This document shows positions 17,741 through 27,249 of a stretch of 64,000 bases of DNA, one piece after another; within the stretch, counting starts at the first letter, position 1, and every line of letters starts with the position of its first letter. The position numbers and the translations under genes are program-made. Location: the NCBI RefSeq assembly GCF_008298015.1, contig NZ_VTPX01000005.1:62001-126000 (forward strand), written 5' to 3'. The stretch comes from Salinicola corii (lineage in GTDB: Bacteria; Pseudomonadota; Gammaproteobacteria; Pseudomonadales; Halomonadaceae). The notes beneath the pieces were generated by a model. That model had not been told where the DNA came from. It ran no database searches and saw only the letters and a program-made list of their open reading frames with translations.

Positions 17741-19225
17741 TCAGCTATAGGTGGCGTGCGCTTCGGCGACCATTGGTAGCTCCGGTTGTTCGATCGATTG
17801 CTCGGGCTGCCAGTTGCGGACATCGATTTTACCGGTAACGGCGGCGGAGATCAGGGCGGAGCGGCGTTCTTTAAGTCTTTCTTCGAGTTCGATAGCCTCC
17901 CCCACCATATCGAGCAAACTCCATGTTTTTTTGACGATTTCGTCGCGAATTTCAATCTGTTCTTCAACTGGAGGGCACGGGAGTGTCATTTCAAGTACCG
18001 TTCCCTGCCCAATATTCAGCATCGAACTACTTGCTCCTGTCGCCTCTAGCTCGATTTGCTTTCTAGTTTGTGAAGCCCCCATAAAAAAAGCTAGGAACAA
18101 TGGATCAGCGACTGACTTATGGAGACGAAGGCGAAACAACTTGTCCGACAACATCAAGTTGGGATAGTCAATGGTAGGAACCGCACAGCTACCAACCAGT
18201 TCCCGCGTATTAGCGCGAGAGATCAGAACGTCATCAGTTTTAACAGTCAAATCATGCCTGGGAGAAAGGTTGTCGGGAAGCTTCTTATTCTCTTGGCAAT
18301 CAAACCTACCATGATTGACGCACCCTACTTTAAGCACACCCCATTCTTTCTTGCTTCCAACAGGGACATTCTCGCACTGCGGGCTCCAACCTTGCTCAAA
18401 TGAACATACGACATGCTTGATTCGCTTGACTCTCCAATGCGCCGGCACCTCGCCCAGCCACTCCACTCCGGAGTCCTTCATCGGCACATCAGGATCCAGC
18501 CCTTTGGCGACGGCATGAGAGATCACCGCCTGGCGCTTCTCCTTGAGCAGCTCGATCAGGCGCTTTTGCTCGTCGATCAGCGCGTCGATGCGGGCGGTTT
18601 CGTGGTTGAGAAAGGAAGCAATTTTTTTCTGTTCTTCCCATAATGGAACTGGAACGGGCAAGACCACCAAGTCTGACGCATTGATCGCCGGATAACTGAC
18701 GCCAACGGAACGGGCGATGATATTTGAGATAAACCACTCAGCTCTGAGCGTATATCCCAGCAATTCGGAATGATATACATCAGACACAGGCCGAATGGCA
18801 GCAAACCCTGTAGAACCTACAAGATTCTCAGGTGGCTCTTTCACCGGAGCAATAGCGCGCAAATAGGTGCGCACGGTCGAGATCAGGACATCTCCATCCT
18901 TCAAAATCCGACGCGCCCTTGAGGGTGCCGATAAAAAAGAATGTTCTGACCAGCCGGTGATGCCGAGCTGCTCATCCACATCCGAAATTTCAACATACTT
19001 GATGAGATATTCGTCAGGCGTGCTTTCCGACAACACCTCGTCATTGAAAGTCGCAACGTACTTCAGAGGTTTTATGTCCCAATGGGCCGGCACCTCATCC
19101 AACCACTCAACACCGGAATCCTTGTATTCGGGATAGGCGGAAAAGGTACTCGGGCTATCCCTGCCCTCGCCCTTCGGGCCAGTCGCTTCGCGCCTGTTCG
19201 AATTTGTTCCCGACAAATTTGTCAT
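17741..19225 (-). CDS. hsdS: Type I restriction enzyme specificity (S) subunit
   Basis: The 494-residue subunit that sets DNA sequence recognition for both methylation and cleavage. It has two target-recognition domains, each introduced by a near-repeat ([15 protein letters not shown] near residue 35 and [15 protein letters not shown] near residue 253). Each is closed by a conserved helix ([20 protein letters not shown] and [20 protein letters not shown]). The recognition domains are clearly lower in GC than the neighbours, as usual for exchanged TRDs. The start overlaps the hsdM stop by 4 bases (ATGA). The first 25 residues are Ser/Arg/Gly-rich and not typical of the family. Confidence 0.95.
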   Translation of the reverse strand: MTNLSGTNSNRREATGPKGEGRDSPSTFSAYPEYKDSGVEWLDEVPAHWDIKPLKYVATFNDEVLSESTPDEYLIKYVEISDVDEQLGITGWSEHSFLSAPSRARRILKDGDVLISTVRTYLRAIAPVKEPPENLVGSTGFAAIRPVSDVYHSELLGYTLRAEWFISNIIARSVGVSYPAINASDLVVLPVPVPLWEEQKKIASFLNHETARIDALIDEQKRLIELLKEKRQAVISHAVAKGLDPDVPMKDSGVEWLGEVPAHWRVKRIKHVVCSFEQGWSPQCENVPVGSKKEWGVLKVGCVNHGRFDCQENKKLPDNLSPRHDLTVKTDDVLISRANTRELVGSCAVPTIDYPNLMLSDKLFRLRLHKSVADPLFLAFFMGASQTRKQIELEATGASSSMLNIGQGTVLEMTLPCPPVEEQIEIRDEIVKKTWSLLDMVGEAIELEERLKERRSALISAAVTGKIDVRNWQPEQSIEQPELPMVAEAHATYS

Positions 19226-21189
19226 GCCGACATCCCCTCGATCATCTGCTTGATCCGGTCGGTGCAGGCCTTGAGGTCGGCGTCGATCTCTTCCAGCGGA
19301 CGCGGCGGCGTGAATTGATAGAAGTGTCGATTGAAGGGGATCTCGAAGCCAACGATACCAATACGGCCGTCCTGCTCATCGCGTTTTTCTTCGTCGATCC
19401 AGGCATCCGGCACGTGAGGCTGCACCTCGCGCTTGAAGTAGTCGAACACGGACTCACCCAACGGCACGTTTTCGTTATCGCGCAGGCTGCTGTCCGGCTC
19501 CGGGTTGCCTTTACTGTCGAGACAGATGTCCGCTTCCGGATCGCGCTCGGAAAGCGCATTGAGAATGGCTTTCTGCACCGGCGCGCCGATTTTCAATCCG
19601 GCGGCTTTCAACGCCTTGGTGAAAGCGTCGCGGTTGACATGGATCTGCTCGGGATCGAGCGTTGCGCAGGCAGCTTTGAGCGCTTCGCGCTCCGGCTTGG
19701 GAAGTTTCTGGATCGGCTTTTCTTCATCCAGCTTGGCCAGCCGTTCGGGACTTGCCTGAAAGTTGAGACGCAGCGGGCGCTCCACGGTGATGCGCCGGTA
19801 GCCGAAGGCGTCGACCGGGAAGATCTTGCTCTCTTCACCCTCGAGGTTCTGGCCGTAGAGCCTTACGATCGCCTCGATGTCTTCATCAGCGACGTACTGG
19901 CGCTTGCTGCCCAGCGATTTACGCATCTTGCTGGCACGGCCGGTAGCGTTGATCAGTTGCACCTTGCCACGACGCTCGGCCGGCTTGGCGTTCGAGAGAA
20001 CCCACACGTAGGTGGCGATTCCGGTGTTGTAGAACATGTCGGTGGGCAGGCCGACGATGGCCTCGACCATGTCGTGCTGGAGCAGGTAACGGCGAATCTC
20101 GGACTCACCGCTCCCCGCGCCGCCGGTGAACAGCGGCGACCCGTTGAGGATAATGCCGATGCGCGAGCCGCCCTGCTGCGTGGGGCGCATCTTGCTGACC
20201 AGATGCATCAGGAACAGTAGCGAACCGTCGGAGACGCGCGGCAACCCGGGGCCGAAACGCCCATTGAAGCCTTTCTGCTTATGTTCGTCGGTGACCTGCT
20301 TCTGAACTTTCTTCCATGCCACGCCAAACGGCGGGTTGGAAAGCATGAAGTCGAAGTGCTCGCCGGCCAGTTGGTCGTTGGCGAGCGTATTGCCCAGCTT
20401 GATCTGTTTGACCTCCTGGCCCTTGACAAGCATGTCCGCCTTGCAGATCGCGTAGGACTCGGGGTTCAGCTCCTGACCGTGTAGCGACACGCTCATGCCG
20501 CCGCTGACCTGCTGCATGTACTCGTCGCTTTCGGAAAGAAAGCCGCCCGTGCCCGCTGTCGGGTCGTACACGGTGACGATGCCGCCGCTCTTGAGCCTGG
20601 CATCCTGATTGGTCAGCACCAGCGAAGTCGTCAGGTGCACGATATCTCGTGGGGTGAAGTGTTCACCCGCCGTCTCGTTGGAGCTTTCCGCGAACTTGCG
20701 AATCAGCTCCTCGAAGACGAGCCCCATGCCGAAGTTGGAGAGACTTTCCGGGCTGAGATCCGTCTTGGCGAACGCCTCGACGACCTTGTAGAGCAGATCG
20801 TTGGCGCTGAGCTGCTGGACGAAGTTCTCGAACTCGAAGTGCTCGAAGATCTCCCGCGCGTCCTGGCTAAACGACTGCACGTAACTCATCAGGTCGTTGG
20901 CAGTCTGCGTGCTGGAGAGTGTGCCCAGCGTCAGCTTTGAGGCATTGAAAAAAGGCTGCTTGGCCGCTCGCAGCAGCAGTTGCTCGCGTACCGCGTCCGG
21001 CTTGTCGCGATGCTGGTGAGCGGCGTCGACCACCTCTTGCTTCGTGGGCACCAGGACGCACTCCAACCGGCGGAGCAGGGTGAACGGCAGGATGATACGA
21101 CCATACTGGGACTGCTTGAAATCGCCGCGCAGCAGGTCCGCGACGGACCAGATGAAGGCGGCCTGCCGTGAGTGGCTTTCGGTATTCAT
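19222..21189 (-). CDS. hsdM: Type I restriction-modification methyltransferase (M) subunit
   Basis: A 655-residue N6-adenine methyltransferase. It has the N-terminal HsdM domain ([20 protein letters not shown]), motif [10 protein letters not shown] at about residues 209-217 for S-adenosylmethionine, and motif IV NPPFG at about 285-289. A long C-terminal region follows that binds HsdS and HsdR. The frame continues upstream to 21318, but ATG 21189 gives the usual N-terminus. It is the first gene of the island and is divergent from the HAD-like pseudogene. Confidence 0.96.
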   Translation of the reverse strand: MNTESHSRQAAFIWSVADLLRGDFKQSQYGRIILPFTLLRRLECVLVPTKQEVVDAAHQHRDKPDAVREQLLLRAAKQPFFNASKLTLGTLSSTQTANDLMSYVQSFSQDAREIFEHFEFENFVQQLSANDLLYKVVEAFAKTDLSPESLSNFGMGLVFEELIRKFAESSNETAGEHFTPRDIVHLTTSLVLTNQDARLKSGGIVTVYDPTAGTGGFLSESDEYMQQVSGGMSVSLHGQELNPESYAICKADMLVKGQEVKQIKLGNTLANDQLAGEHFDFMLSNPPFGVAWKKVQKQVTDEHKQKGFNGRFGPGLPRVSDGSLLFLMHLVSKMRPTQQGGSRIGIILNGSPLFTGGAGSGESEIRRYLLQHDMVEAIVGLPTDMFYNTGIATYVWVLSNAKPAERRGKVQLINATGRASKMRKSLGSKRQYVADEDIEAIVRLYGQNLEGEESKIFPVDAFGYRRITVERPLRLNFQASPERLAKLDEEKPIQKLPKPEREALKAACATLDPEQIHVNRDAFTKALKAAGLKIGAPVQKAILNALSERDPEADICLDSKGNPEPDSSLRDNENVPLGESVFDYFKREVQPHVPDAWIDEEKRDEQDGRIGIVGFEIPFNRHFYQFTPPRPLEEIDADLKACTDRIKQMIEGMSA

Positions 21190-21371
21190 GATGTTCTGAA
21201 GTATCCCTGCGTCTCGATGCACTGTTCGTGTAATGCAGGGAATCATACAGGTGACGCGAAAACCATGGCATCCGGCGACCTGGCGAAAACACTGACACGC
21301 TACGTTAAGCCCCTGCACCGACTGTCAGGACAAATCGAGCGCTCGATAACGCAAAGCTGTCGCCAAATGGC

Positions 21372-22022
21372 ATGATGACCATTATTCAATCGACGAGTGA
21401 CGTGATGCCTCCCTCATCTCCCCCGACCGACCTTCATTCTCTCTCCACCCTGACCCACTGGGCCTTCGACATGGATGGCACGCTCACCCTCGGCGTGCAC
21501 GATTTCCCGGCGATCCGGCGTGAGCTGGAGATCCCGGACGGCGCCGATATCCTGCATCACCTGGAGACGCTGCCCGCCGCCGAGCGCGATGCCAAGCACG
21601 ACTGACTGCTCGAGCATGAGCGGGAACTGGCGTTGCGCTCGACCGCGGCAGCCGGCGCGGTCGAGCTGGTTCAGGCACTCTGCGAGCGCGGCTGTCGTCT
21701 GGGTATCCTGACCCGCAATGCCAAGGAGCTGGCGCATATCACCCTGGAAGCCATCGGCCTCGACGGCTGCTTCGCTCCCGATGACGTTCTCGGACGCGAC
21801 GAGGCGCCGCCCAAGCCGCATCCCGGCGGCCTCGACCATTTCATCCATCGCTGGCAGGTCGAACCGTCGAGCGTGGTGATGGTAGGCGACAGCCCAATGG
21901 ACCTCGAGTGCGGTCGCGCCGCCGGTGCCCGCACGATTCTGGTCAACGTCGCGGAAAACCGCTGGCCGAACCTCACCGACTGGCACCATCGGGATTGTCG
22001 ACGGCTGCTGGCGCAACTTTGA
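21372..22022 (+). pseudogene. HAD-IA family phosphatase interrupted by an in-frame TGA
   Basis: Reading through one stop gives a 216-residue haloacid-dehalogenase-type hydrolase. Motif I is FDMDGTLTLGVHDF (D33, D35), and after the stop come GILTRNAKELAH, PPKPHPGG and VMVGDSPMDLECGRAAGA. The break is TGA at 21603-21605, in the context KHD-stop-LLEHERELA, where relatives usually have Trp, so a single TGG to TGA change explains it. No frameshift is present and the frame continues to 22022. It could be a recent pseudogene, a sequencing error, or a case of stop readthrough. Confidence 0.8.
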
Positions 22023-22032
22023 GCCCAACGCC

Positions 22033-22055
22033 AGCGGGGCGTGATCCGCCCCGCT
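22033..22055. terminator. Possible terminator hairpin after the HAD gene
   Basis: A perfect 9-base stem, AGCGGGGCG with CGCCCCGCT around TGATC, starts 11 bases after the stop. It lacks a T tract, so termination by this hairpin is only a possibility. Confidence 0.45.
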
Positions 22056-22269
22056 CCCGCCTCCTTACCGGTCTCCGCGTCGAACCTTTCCCTTTTCGAA
22101 TGACATCGCATCCCCCTTCACAGCCGAATCAACCAATGCTATAAATCGAAACCAAAGGAACACTGTTTAACCAGGGTAAAGAAAGAAATCATGCTAACGT
22201 TTTGCGCTCGAAAGCCTTCGAACGGCGAGCGCGATGCCCTGGCCAACCTCCACTCGATCGGAGCCGCTC

Positions 22270-23199
22270 ATGCCCGGGATTGTCTGTCGACGTTCGCCCC
22301 TGATGTGCTTGATGGCCATCGCAATGTTGGCGCTTGCCCTGCCCGCCGGCGCGAATGAAGCCGCGCAGCAGAAGTTCAAAGCCGTGACCACCTTCACGGT
22401 GATCGCGGACATGGCCCAGAACGTGGCCGGCGATGCCGCCACGGTGGAGTCGATCACCAAGCCGGGCGCGGAGATCCACAACTACTCGCCGACGCCGGGT
22501 GACATCATGCGCGCCCAGGGTGCCGACCTGATCATCTGGAATGGCCTCGACCTGGAGCGCTGGTTCGAGAAGTTCTTCCAGCATCTGGACAACGTACCCA
22601 GCGTGATCGCCTCCGAGGGCGTCGAGCCCATCGGCATCACCTCCGGCCCGTATGACGGTAAACCCAACCCCCACGCCTGGATGTCGCCGAGCAATGCGCT
22701 GATCTACGTCGACAATATCCGCGACGCCTTCATCAAGTACGATCCGGACAACGCCGAGACTTACCGCAACAACGCCGAACGCTACAAGCAAGAGATCGAA
22801 GCGGCCGTCGCCCCGATCCGCCAGTCGCTGGCGCAGATCCCCGAGGAGGATCGCTGGCTGGTGACGAGCGAAGGGGCCTTCTCCTATCTGGCACGGGATT
22901 TCGGGCTGCGCGAGCTCTACCTGTGGCCGATCAATGCCGACCAGCAGGGCACGCCGCAACAGGTTCGCCACGTGATCGACAGCGTTCGCGAGCATGATAT
23001 TCCCGCGGTCTTCAGCGAGAGCACCGTCTCCGCCAAGCCGGCCCAACAGGTCGCCCGCGAGACAGGCGCGCTCTACGGTGGCGTGCTCTACGTCGACTCG
23101 CTGAGCGGCCCGGACGGCCCGGTCCCGACCTATATCGATCTTCTCGAGGTCACGTCCCGCACCATCGCCGACGGTCTCACCGAGGGAACCAGCCAGTGA
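22270..23199 (+). CDS. sitA: Metal ABC transporter substrate-binding protein (SitA/YfeA type)
   Basis: A 309-residue periplasmic binding protein of cluster A-I, most like the manganese/iron proteins SitA and YfeA. A signal peptide ([18 protein letters not shown]) is followed by the metal-ligand segments [24 protein letters not shown] and [12 protein letters not shown], with a final Asp in YVDSL. No His-rich loop of the ZnuA kind is present, which argues for Mn/Fe rather than zinc. ATG 22270 is preferred over 22234 because GGAG lies 7 bases upstream of it. It heads a four-gene operon with 4-base overlaps. Confidence 0.9.
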   Translation: MPGIVCRRSPLMCLMAIAMLALALPAGANEAAQQKFKAVTTFTVIADMAQNVAGDAATVESITKPGAEIHNYSPTPGDIMRAQGADLIIWNGLDLERWFEKFFQHLDNVPSVIASEGVEPIGITSGPYDGKPNPHAWMSPSNALIYVDNIRDAFIKYDPDNAETYRNNAERYKQEIEAAVAPIRQSLAQIPEEDRWLVTSEGAFSYLARDFGLRELYLWPINADQQGTPQQVRHVIDSVREHDIPAVFSESTVSAKPAQQVARETGALYGGVLYVDSLSGPDGPVPTYIDLLEVTSRTIADGLTEGTSQ

Positions 23200-24116
23200 T
23201 CGAACCCGGAGCGCCCGAGCAGCCGGCCACCGCGACCGCCTCCCGACAGCGTGGGGGCGGCATCTCCGTCACTGGCGCCACCGTGACCTACCGCAATGGA
23301 CACACGGCGCTTCGCGACACCAGCTTCGAGATCCCCACCGGCACGATCACCGCGCTGGTAGGCGTCAACGGTTCCGGCAAGTCGACGCTGTTCAAGGCGA
23401 TCATGGGGTTCGTGCGTCTGGCCCAGGGCGACATCCGGGTGCTGGACCTGCCGGCCAAAACCGCGCTCAAGCGCAACCTGATCGCCTATGTACCGCAATC
23501 CGAGGAGGTGGACTGGAACTTCCCGGTACTGGTCGAGGACGTGGTGATGATGGGGCGCTACGGCCATATGGGCATGCTGCGCATTCCCAGGCGGGCCGAT
23601 CACGAGGCGGTCGCCGCCGCGCTGGAGCGGGTCGGCATGAGCGAGTTTCGTCGGCGCCAGATCGGCGAACTCTCCGGCGGCCAGAAGAAGCGTGTCTTCC
23701 TGGCCCGCGCTCTGGCCCAGGATAGCCGGGTGATCCTGCTCGACGAGCCATTCACCGGTGTCGACGTCAAGACCGAGGAGCAGATCATCGCCCTGCTGCG
23801 CGAACTGCGCGCCGAGGGGCGGGTCATGCTGGTTTCGACCCACAATCTCGGCTCGGTGCCGGAGTTCTGCGACCGTACCGTACTGATCAAGGGCACGATA
23901 CTGGCGTCCGGCCCCACCGACGAGACCTTCACCCAGCACAATCTGGAGCTGGCGTTCGGCGGCGTGCTGCGTCACTTCGTGCTCGACCAGTCCCACCCGG
24001 CCGGCGCGCCACCCCATGCCGTGGGTGTCTTCACCGACGACGAGCGGCCGCTGGTGCTGCAGAACGGCATCGCCGCGCGGCGCCACCGCGGTCCCGGAAA
24101 GGGAGGCTCCCGTTGA
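23196..24116 (+). CDS. sitB: Metal ABC transporter ATP-binding protein
   Basis: A 306-residue ATPase that energises uptake by the SitC/SitD permeases. It has Walker [11 protein letters not shown]-loop [10 protein letters not shown], signature LSGGQKKR, Walker [13 protein letters not shown] and the H-loop STHNLG. It starts at GTG 23196, overlapping the sitA stop (GTGA), with AGGGA about 8 bases upstream. The C-terminal tail after residue 255 is longer and more basic than in many homologues. Confidence 0.93.
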   Translation: MIEPGAPEQPATATASRQRGGGISVTGATVTYRNGHTALRDTSFEIPTGTITALVGVNGSGKSTLFKAIMGFVRLAQGDIRVLDLPAKTALKRNLIAYVPQSEEVDWNFPVLVEDVVMMGRYGHMGMLRIPRRADHEAVAAALERVGMSEFRRRQIGELSGGQKKRVFLARALAQDSRVILLDEPFTGVDVKTEEQIIALLRELRAEGRVMLVSTHNLGSVPEFCDRTVLIKGTILASGPTDETFTQHNLELAFGGVLRHFVLDQSHPAGAPPHAVGVFTDDERPLVLQNGIAARRHRGPGKGGSR

Positions 24117-25018
24117 TGGATCTCCTCCTGCCACTCGCCTATTTATCCGAGCCCTTCGGTTATGGCTACATGCGTAACGCCATGTGGGTATCGGCGCTGG
24201 TGGGCTGCGTCTGCGCCTTCCTCTCCTGCTATCTGATGCTCAAGGGCTGGTCGTTGATCGGCGATGCGCTCTCCCATTCGATCGTGCCCGGCGTCGCCGG
24301 GGCCTACATGCTGGGGCTGCCGTTCTCGCTCGGCGCCTTCTTTGCCGGCGGACTCGCCTCGGCGGCGATGCTGTTCCTCAACCAGCGCAGCAAGTTGAAA
24401 GAAGACGTCATCATCGGCCTGATCTTCACCTCGTTCTTCGGCCTAGGGCTGTTCATGGTCTCGCTGTCGCCGACGTCGGTGGATATCCAGACCATCGTGC
24501 TGGGCAACGTCCTGGCGATCACGCCCGCCGACACCCTGCAGCTGGCGGCGATCGGCGTGATATCGCTGATCGTCCTGCTGGCCAAGTGGAAGGACCTGAT
24601 GGTGACGTTCTTCGACGAGAACCATGCCCGCTCGATCGGCCTCAACCCCACCGCGCTCAAGATCCTGTTCTTCACGCTACTGGCGGCATCGACCGTCGCG
24701 GCGCTGCAGACGGTGGGCGCCTTTCTGGTGATCTGCATGGTCGTCACCCCGGGCGCGACGGCCTATCTGCTGAGCGATCGCTTCCCGCGTCTGCTGGTCA
24801 TCGCGGTGACGATCGGCTCGCTGACCAGCTTCCTCGGCGCCTACGCCAGCTACTTTCTCGACGGCGCCACCGGCGGCATCATCGTAGTGCTGCAGACGCT
24901 GATCTTCCTCATGGCGTTCGTGTTCGCCCCCAAGCACGGGATGCTGGCGGCGAGACGCCGGGCCGCAGCGTCGCTGGCACGGACGCCAGTGGCCGAAGCG
25001 GCGGAGTCGCGATCATGA
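24116..25018 (+). CDS. sitC: Metal ABC transporter permease (first)
   Basis: A 300-residue ABC-3 family permease with about eight hydrophobic segments. GDALSHSIVPGVAGAYMLG and HARSIGLNPTALKILFF are typical of the family. The ATG at 24116 overlaps the sitB stop and has GGGAGG at suitable spacing; a TTG one codon earlier is less likely. It forms the membrane channel together with the second permease, an arrangement characteristic of Sit/Yfe systems. Confidence 0.92.
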   Translation: MDLLLPLAYLSEPFGYGYMRNAMWVSALVGCVCAFLSCYLMLKGWSLIGDALSHSIVPGVAGAYMLGLPFSLGAFFAGGLASAAMLFLNQRSKLKEDVIIGLIFTSFFGLGLFMVSLSPTSVDIQTIVLGNVLAITPADTLQLAAIGVISLIVLLAKWKDLMVTFFDENHARSIGLNPTALKILFFTLLAASTVAALQTVGAFLVICMVVTPGATAYLLSDRFPRLLVIAVTIGSLTSFLGAYASYFLDGATGGIIVVLQTLIFLMAFVFAPKHGMLAARRRAAASLARTPVAEAAESRS

Positions 25019-25881
25019 GCTGGCTGGACACACTGCTGATGCCGTTCCAGTTCGGCTTCATGGTCAACGCCATGGTCATCGCCGTGCTGGTCACCGTGCC
25101 GATGGCCCTGCTCTCCTGCTTCCTGGTGTTAAAGGGCTGGTCGCTGATGGGGGATGCCATCTCCCATGCCGTCTTCCCGGGCGTGGTGATCGCCTATATC
25201 GTCGGCATCCCCTACGCCATCGGCGCTTTCGCCGCCGGCATGTTCTGCGCCATCGCGACCGGATTCCTCAAGGAGAACAGCCGGATCAAGCAGGACACGG
25301 TGATGGGGATCGTCTACTCCGGCATGTTCGGCGTCGGCCTGGTGCTCTACGTCAAGATCCAGTCGACGGTGCATCTCGATCACATCCTGTTCGGCGACAT
25401 CCTTGGCGTAGCCTGGCGTGATATCGGCGAATCGGCGCTGATCGCTCTTGTCACCGTCGGCGTCATCGGTCTCAAATGGAAGGACTTCCTGCTCCACGCC
25501 TTCGACCCGACCCAGGCCCGGGCGGTGGGTCTGCGAACCGGCCTTCTGCACTACGGCCTGCTCTGCCTGATCTCGCTGACCATCGTCGGCGCCCTGAAAG
25601 GGGCGGGGATCATCCTGGCCATTGCGCTGCTGATCGCCCCCGGCGCCATCGCCTTTCTGCTGACCCGGCGCTTCAGCACCATGCTGCTGCTATCCGTTGC
25701 CCTGTCGGCGCTCATCGCCTTTTTCGGCGTCTACCTCTCGTTCTTCCTCGACAGCGCCCCGGCACCGACCATCGTGCTGCTGTTCTCGATCGCGTTCGGC
25801 GTGGCCTTCGTCATCTCGGCAAGGCGTACGACGCGGCGCGAGCGTGCCCAGGACGACGCCTTCCCGGCAGCGAGGCGCTGA
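25015..25881 (+). CDS. sitD: Metal ABC transporter permease (second)
   Basis: A 288-residue ABC-3 family permease, paralogous to the preceding gene (LKGWSLMGDAISHAVFPGVVIAY against LKGWSLIGDALSHSIVPGV in sitC). The same frame is open far upstream to 24184, but that part is a shadow of sitC. The ATG at 25015 overlaps the sitC stop by 4 bases. The last 20 residues form a basic cytoplasmic tail. Confidence 0.92.
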   Translation: MSWLDTLLMPFQFGFMVNAMVIAVLVTVPMALLSCFLVLKGWSLMGDAISHAVFPGVVIAYIVGIPYAIGAFAAGMFCAIATGFLKENSRIKQDTVMGIVYSGMFGVGLVLYVKIQSTVHLDHILFGDILGVAWRDIGESALIALVTVGVIGLKWKDFLLHAFDPTQARAVGLRTGLLHYGLLCLISLTIVGALKGAGIILAIALLIAPGAIAFLLTRRFSTMLLLSVALSALIAFFGVYLSFFLDSAPAPTIVLLFSIAFGVAFVISARRTTRRERAQDDAFPAARR

Positions 25882-25937
25882 GCGACGGTCGTCGCCCTGG
25901 GATGTCCCGACGACGGCCGGTGTCACCGACAAATTTG

Positions 25938-25950
25938 GTTATGTTATAAC
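25938..25950. promoter_or_regulatory. Zur-like box upstream of the amidase gene
   Basis: GTTAT-GTT-ATAAC is a perfect 5-3-5 palindrome 46 bases upstream of the amidase start. It shares the GTTAT-N3-ATAAC core with the stronger boxes upstream of folE2 (35299) and dksA2 (41539). The outer bases do not extend the symmetry, so it is the weakest of the three. Confidence 0.65.
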
Positions 25951-25996
25951 GTATGCGTGGTAACTTTTTTCCTTATCATGTTTACGGATATTCACC

Positions 25997-27142
25997 ATGG
26001 ACAGAAGGCGCTTCATCACCACGCTCTTGGCCACCTGTTTGCTCCCCAGTACCCGGGCGCTGGCCGGCAACCCGCTGATCCCCTTCACGCTGACCGAGGA
26101 CGACGAGAGCGCCAGCTTCGTCATCGAACTGGAGGGCAGCAACGAACACAACGTATTTACGCTGGATCATCCACCGCGCGTCGTCATCGACCTGCCTCAG
26201 GTCACGCGGGTGGCATCCTCCAGCGCCGCCCTTCACCAGCATGCCGGCATCGTCGAGGATGTGCGGACCGGCCAACGGGCGGGCGGCATTCGCATCGTGC
26301 TCGATCTGAAGACGCTCAAGCAACCGAAGACGCATATCCGCCAGTTGGGCGCCAATCGCTCGCAACTGATCGTCAGTATCAACGACCCCGACCCGCTGAT
26401 GGCCGCGGTGACGGCCGAGGCGCAGTCCCACAACCAGCCGCGCAAGGCGATCATCGAGATCGACGCCGGCCATGGCGGCAAGGATCCCGGCTGCATCAGC
26501 GCCGACGATCACTACGAGAAATACGTCGCCATGGGGGTCGCCGACTATCTCAAGGGGCGCCTGGACACGGATCCCAGGTTCGAGCCATCGCTGACACGGG
26601 ACAGCGATATCTTCATCCCACTGCACCAACGTGTATTGATGGCGCGGAATCACCACGCCGACCTGTTCATCTCGATACACGCCGACGCCGCACCGACCAC
26701 CAAGGCCGCAGGCGCCTCCGTCTATATTCTCTCGGAACACGGAGCCAGTTCGGCCACGGCCCGGTGGCTGGCCGAGAGCCAGAACAGCTCCGACCGCTAC
26801 GCCTCGACCCGGGACAGCGAGATCTATTCGGACGATCCCGACGTGCAGTCGGTGCTCATCGACCTGTCGATGCGCGGCACTGACGTCGCCAGCCAAAAAC
26901 TGGCCAGGACGACGTTGAACCAACTTGGCAGCGTGACCGCGCTGCACAACGATCGCGTCAACAAGGCGGCTTTCGCCGTGCTCAAGTCGCCGGACATTCC
27001 CTCGATGCTGGTCGAGACGGGCTTCATGTCCAATCGGCAGGACTGCCGCCGGCTACTGCGCAGCGCCCACCAGCAGGAACTCGCGGAGGCACTGCATCAG
27101 AGCGTGGCCGATTTCTTCGAGGCCAACCCGATACCGGGCTGA
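25997..27142 (+). CDS. N-acetylmuramoyl-L-alanine amidase (AMIN plus Amidase_3)
   Basis: A 381-residue zinc-dependent murein amidase that cleaves the amide bond between MurNAc and L-Ala in the periplasm. The N-terminus MDRRRFITTLLATCLL is a Tat-type signal. An AMIN domain follows at about residues 30-135, and the Amidase_3 catalytic domain begins at EIDAGHGGKDPG with further ligands in YEKYVAMG and SIHADA and the catalytic Glu in ETGFMSN. Zur-regulated amidase paralogues are known from zinc-limitation regulons of other bacteria. The Zur-like box upstream suggests this copy replaces a housekeeping amidase when zinc is scarce. Confidence 0.92.
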   Translation: MDRRRFITTLLATCLLPSTRALAGNPLIPFTLTEDDESASFVIELEGSNEHNVFTLDHPPRVVIDLPQVTRVASSSAALHQHAGIVEDVRTGQRAGGIRIVLDLKTLKQPKTHIRQLGANRSQLIVSINDPDPLMAAVTAEAQSHNQPRKAIIEIDAGHGGKDPGCISADDHYEKYVAMGVADYLKGRLDTDPRFEPSLTRDSDIFIPLHQRVLMARNHHADLFISIHADAAPTTKAAGASVYILSEHGASSATARWLAESQNSSDRYASTRDSEIYSDDPDVQSVLIDLSMRGTDVASQKLARTTLNQLGSVTALHNDRVNKAAFAVLKSPDIPSMLVETGFMSNRQDCRRLLRSAHQQELAEALHQSVADFFEANPIPG

Positions 27143-27176
27143 GTGTCTGCAGTGAAGGCGAGCTTGAGCTGACGAC

Positions 27177-27204
27177 TCGAGCCGACCCAATCGGGTCGGC
27201 TCGA
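27177..27204. terminator. Terminator hairpin between amidase and symporter genes
   Basis: A perfect 12-base stem, TCGAGCCGACCC with GGGTCGGCTCGA around AATC, lies between convergent genes. It lacks a T tract but its position and strength fit a transcription end for both strands. Confidence 0.7.
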
Positions 27205-27249
27205 AGCGTCGAGAGCCTCCGCGTGGCTCCTCCTACGGCAATACGCTGG

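Noticed and set aside
22083-22233. Fur or MntR site upstream of the sitABCD operon
   Set aside because: No palindrome resembling either consensus could be found by eye, so regulation of the metal transporter is left open.
24184-25014. Long N-terminal extension of the second metal permease frame
   Set aside because: The stretch is an out-of-frame reading of the first permease gene and is full of Arg, Gly and His; the ATG at 25015 overlaps the previous stop and starts the family N-terminus.
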